DNA from: Candidatus Eiseniibacteriota bacterium
GTDB taxonomy: Bacteria; JAFGKV01
Length of the DNA stretch: 7,966 nucleotides
Reading direction: 5' to 3'
Assembly (NCBI GenBank): GCA_025453925.1
Contig: JALOPK010000145.1
Coordinates: 1 to 7,966 of the forward strand
Part shown: positions 6,764-7,966 of the stretch, one piece after another
How positions within the stretch are numbered: the stretch's first letter is position 1
Layout of the letters: each line of letters starts with the position of its first letter
Position numbers and translations under genes: made by a program
Notes under the pieces: generated by a model
Told to the model about the DNA's origin: nothing
The model's database searches: none
Seen by the model: only the letters and a program-made list of their open reading frames with translations

Positions 6764-7897
6764 ATGCCCCGTCTCTACCCAGTCGCGAGGAGCGCGACAC
6801 TGGTGTTCGCGCTCCTTACCGTGGCGGCGACCGGCCCGGCGGCGGAGATCCGCCTTTGCCCGCTGGTGTCCGGCGAGCGAGACCTCCTCCACGTGGAATT
6901 CCTTGCGGGGGGAGGCATTGACGTGGTGAGGGAAGGGGAAGTCGAACGCTTCGATCCCAGCGGCGCAACCGTGTCGCGGCTCAGCGCCGGTCCCGGCCAG
7001 CGGATCTACCTGAGCCGCGGTGGCGGCTACCTGGGTTGTGCGACCTTCCGTGAGGGGGCAGCCGACTATGCGCCCACCTCCAGTTTCGAGTTGCGGGATC
7101 CGGCGGGGATGCCGCAATGGGTCATCGGCCCCACCGAGGATGTGAGCTATGCCATCTCCAGTCGCGGAGGGGTGGTCGGCCTGAGCCTGAACGTCAATAT
7201 CCCCGAGCGAAACGCGCTCCACTTCTATGGCCTCGACGGTTCGCGGTCGGCGAGAGTGATGCTTCCCCACCTGCTCGACGGACGTTTCTCGGACGATGGC
7301 GCGCTGTTCTTCGCCCACAGCGCCCGGGATGGTCTGATTGCGTTCTCCGGTGAGGGCGTGGAGCGCTGGCGGCTTCCCAAGGTCCGACTGTTCGCTGCCA
7401 CCGCCGACGGCGGTGCCGTTGCCGCGGTATGCGAGCGGCGGCTCGTGCGCATCGAAGGAGGCCGGATCGTGTATGAAGCAGATCTCGGCGGGCTCTTGGT
7501 GCGCCGCGTGGCCATCGCCCCTGACGCCGCGCGCTGCGCGGTCGTGGGCCGGGAGGAACTGCGGGTCTATGACCAGCGCCTGCGGACCTATTGGGTCTAC
7601 TCGCTGGCGGGGACCGGTCATGTCTTCACTTCGGCGGATCTCGCGGCAGAGGACGGCTGGGTGCTGGCGGGAGTGGCGCGGGACCTTGGTGCCTCCGCGA
7701 CGGCCGAATCACGCCACCCTGACGGTGCCGTGCTGGTCCTAGACAGGACGGGCTGCCTCCGCCACCGGGCACCAATGGCATTCGACGCCTGGAACATCTT
7801 CACGCCCACCGTGCGCCTCGATTCCTCGGGTACGGGCGCAACCGTCAGCACGCGTCGTGCCGTGTACTGCATGGCACTGCCTCCGGTCGCAGGCTGA
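6764..7897 (+). CDS. Exported beta-propeller-like protein, function unknown
   Basis: The 377-residue protein begins with a Sec-type signal: basic MPRLYPVARS, hydrophobic ATLVFALLTVAATG and a likely cut near PAA-E (residues 26-28). The rest is almost all short beta strands joined by Gly/Asp-rich turns, with a rough 40-residue period typical of a beta-propeller. Successive blades read as FELRDPAGMPQWVIG (109-122), LHFYGLDGSRSARVML (152-167), LIAFSGEGVERWRL (191-204), LVRIEGGRIVYEADL (227-241), ELRVYDQRLRTYWVYSL (265-281) and AVLVLDRTGCLRHRAPM (322-338). The recurring form 'strand, [DG]xxG, strand, xxx' is that of WD40/PQQ/YVTN-like propellers, but I see no quinoprotein tryptophan-docking motif and no catalytic residues. 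Such proteins usually bind partners or ligands. The start follows GGAGG. A new gene begins 13 bp after the stop, so an operon continues rightward. Confidence 0.82.
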   Translation: MPRLYPVARSATLVFALLTVAATGPAAEIRLCPLVSGERDLLHVEFLAGGGIDVVREGEVERFDPSGATVSRLSAGPGQRIYLSRGGGYLGCATFREGAADYAPTSSFELRDPAGMPQWVIGPTEDVSYAISSRGGVVGLSLNVNIPERNALHFYGLDGSRSARVMLPHLLDGRFSDDGALFFAHSARDGLIAFSGEGVERWRLPKVRLFAATADGGAVAAVCERRLVRIEGGRIVYEADLGGLLVRRVAIAPDAARCAVVGREELRVYDQRLRTYWVYSLAGTGHVFTSADLAAEDGWVLAGVARDLGASATAESRHPDGAVLVLDRTGCLRHRAPMAFDAWNIFTPTVRLDSSGTGATVSTRRAVYCMALPPVAG

Positions 7898-7899
7898 CG

Positions 7900-7905
7900 A
7901 GGAGG
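7900..7905 (+). promoter_or_regulatory. Shine-Dalgarno site of the right-edge gene
   Basis: AGGAGG with a five-base spacer to ATG at 7911, the same spacing as the sites before 3434 and 6764. The overlapping ATG at 7908 would leave only two bases and is less likely. Confidence 0.65.
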
Positions 7906-7910
7906 GGATG

Positions 7911-7966
7911 ATGCACGTCTGCACGGTATCCTCCAGCGCGGCGCAGGATCGTCTCTCAGATCGGTT
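7911..7966 (+). CDS. Start of an unknown gene, cut by the window edge
   Basis: An open frame begins MHVCTVSSSAAQDRLSDR and runs out of the window after 18 complete codons. It is supported by a strong ribosome site and by lying 13 bp after the propeller gene, in the same direction, as the next gene of an operon would. The visible residues contain no recognisable motif and do not look like a signal peptide. Function is unknown, and the ATG at 7908 remains a possible start one codon earlier. Confidence 0.5.
   Translation, partial: MHVCTVSSSAAQDRLSDR

Noticed and set aside
6416-7621. 401-codon minus-strand open frame opposite the propeller gene
   Set aside because: Composition is unlike a protein, no convincing start site is present, and the opposite strand has a signal peptide, a ribosome site and propeller repeats.

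Overview
The window is GC-rich throughout and tightly packed, with six protein-coding genes or gene fragments and no tRNA, rRNA, CRISPR array or insertion sequence that I can see. Four of the five main proteins look exported or are of an exported family, and Shine-Dalgarno sites are strong (GGAGG five bases before ATG in three places). This suggests a high-GC Gram-negative-type bacterium; one of the environmental candidate phyla or a myxobacterium-like lineage would fit, but taxonomy is a guess from style, not from a marker gene.

Left block, plus strand (2-2485): the 3' part of a peptide-N-glycosidase F-like protein (open at the left edge) is followed after 6 bp by an exported metallo-beta-lactamase-fold hydrolase with a C-terminal TPR-like tail. 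The two are probably co-transcribed. A perfect 10-bp hairpin at 2492-2522 closes this unit and also faces the end of the convergent gene to its right.

Middle block, minus strand (6398 down to 2553): a 933-residue MutL/GlmL-type ASKHA ATPase, the family that accompanies adenosylcobalamin-dependent carbon-skeleton mutases and aminomutases, is followed by a small exported four-cysteine protein of unknown family. The small gene has its own promoter-like sequence, so the two need not be one operon. No mutase subunit or cobalamin-binding DxHxxG protein is visible in the window. The ATPase carries a C-terminal extension of about 450 residues that contains two copies of a barrel-sandwich (lipoyl/RpoC-hybrid-like) motif.

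Right block, plus strand (6764-7966): an exported beta-propeller-like protein is followed 13 bp later by the first codons of another gene cut by the window edge. The 365-bp divergent region between the ATPase and the propeller gene holds a perfect 12-bp inverted repeat whose arms each contain the palindrome CCCGCGGG, a degenerate third copy of the arm, and promoter-like hexamers.

The genes do not form one obvious pathway. The clearest functional statements are deglycosylation of N-glycoproteins (left), MBL hydrolysis (left) and B12-enzyme maintenance (middle). The most unusual points are the apparent loss of one catalytic glutamate in the PNGase F-like protein, the enlarged orphan MutL, and the double-palindrome element.
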